Of a DNA stretch of 64,000 bases, positions 63,374 to 64,000 are shown in pieces. This DNA is from Eopsaltria australis (taxonomy: Eukaryota; Chordata; Aves; Passeriformes; Petroicidae). Location of the stretch: positions 124,001 through 188,000 of the forward strand of contig JAVTVJ010000373.1 in the NCBI GenBank assembly GCA_034509425.1. Reading direction: 5' to 3'. A program made the translations under genes and the position numbers. The notes beneath the pieces were generated by a model, which was not told the origin of the DNA, searched no databases, and saw only the letters and a list, made by a program, of their open reading frames with translations. The stretch's first letter is position 1. Each line of letters begins with the position of its first letter.

Positions 63374-64000
63374 TTTAAGAGCCATGAGTTAGATCTTGTT
63401 TTCTTCCTCATCTTACAATAGAAAAATTTGAGCACAAAACAATTAGGAAGCCTATTTTCAAAGGTGTTGAGCATACCTGCTCCAAATAATGTGAATGGTA
63501 TCTTTGCAAACCCGACCATAATAGGTAAGTCTGAAGTCACAGCTGCCTGCTGTATTGGCAACAGGAAGAGAATCCATATCTCCTGTCCCCCAGTTTTTGC
63601 CTTAACCAGCAGTTCTCACCCTTCTAATGACAGTTCTTTTTATTTTCCTTGAAAAACGGAAACATTTGGCTTGTGACACTACTTTAATAAAAGATGTGGG
63701 TCCTCTTTGAACACATGCCTAGCTCTCCTTTGGCAGAAAAAAAGAAACCTTCTTCCCAACAGTGCTTCAATGAGATGGACCGGTAGAGCACGCATTTATT
63801 AGGGACAGTTCCTAAAATCATTAGCCAGACAGCATTACACTGTGCCCCCATTATATCTGCCTCATCTACTTTTTTGTCTTGTCTGTCAGCAATTAACAGC
63901 TAAGCCAAGTGTATTTTCTCCAATTCAGTTCAGAGTAAAACAGGTCTTTTAAAATCTACAGAGGGAGCAAGGTGTTCATTCACTACAGTGATAAGTGTAG
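63374..64000. other. Unique sequence to the window end
   Basis: Overlapping opposite-strand frames at 63325-63652 (78 and 74 codons) show no motif. No repeat recognised. Confidence 0.5.

Noticed and set aside
1..64000. Search for tRNA B-box, rRNA, CRISPR-like spaced repeats and bacterial or phage gene clusters
   Set aside because: No GGTTCRANNCC-type box in a foldable context, no regularly spaced repeats and no dense coding were seen. The window is vertebrate non-coding DNA.

Overview
The window looks like nuclear DNA from a bird, most probably an intergenic stretch or a very long intron. It is AT-rich and CpG-poor. It carries several 5'-truncated CR1 LINE fragments, whose 3' ends resemble the repeated ATTCTATGA-type terminus typical of bird CR1. 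Simple repeats are few and there is one perfect vertebrate telomere-repeat block. CR1 also occurs in crocodilians and turtles, so a bird is an inference from CR1 family resemblance and low repeat density. No species can be named from this sequence. I found no protein-coding gene, exon, tRNA, rRNA, CRISPR array, operon or CpG-island promoter that I can support. The longest open frame (171 codons, 32081-32596) has no recognisable domain, and the rest are about as long as chance gives in such DNA. Nothing here resembles a bacterial or phage system. Layout. 1-4940: two plus-strand CR1 fragments (1203-1361 and 2120-2230) and a candidate endogenous-retrovirus LTR (about 4501-4940) with a polyadenylation signal at 4831. 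4941-16660: unique AT-rich sequence with a pyrimidine-rich stretch and an A/C-rich low-complexity block. 16661-16963: a 22-bp direct repeat around a GC-rich 32-bp core, then 94 bp of uninterrupted GGGTTA, an interstitial telomeric sequence. 16964-31000: unique sequence with three minus-strand CR1 fragments (18430, 27913, 30740) and short GT and AT microsatellites. 31000-49890: mostly unique sequence with AACC-rich, AT and ATT repeats. 49867-49909: an AATAAA followed by a 19-base A run, which could be the tail of a retroposed transcript. 53914-54510: a 38-bp minisatellite next to the longest CR1 fragment. 60323-60667: a 19-bp perfect inverted repeat with a 3-nt loop, then a 233-bp GGAGA array. 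63191-63373: one more minus-strand CR1 fragment. The parts do not form a system. The interest lies in marks of genome change: telomere repeat capture at a probable break site, a probable replication template switch, a long purine-strand satellite, and possible retroposition. No similarity search was possible, so conserved non-coding elements, non-coding RNA genes and small exons may be present and unseen.
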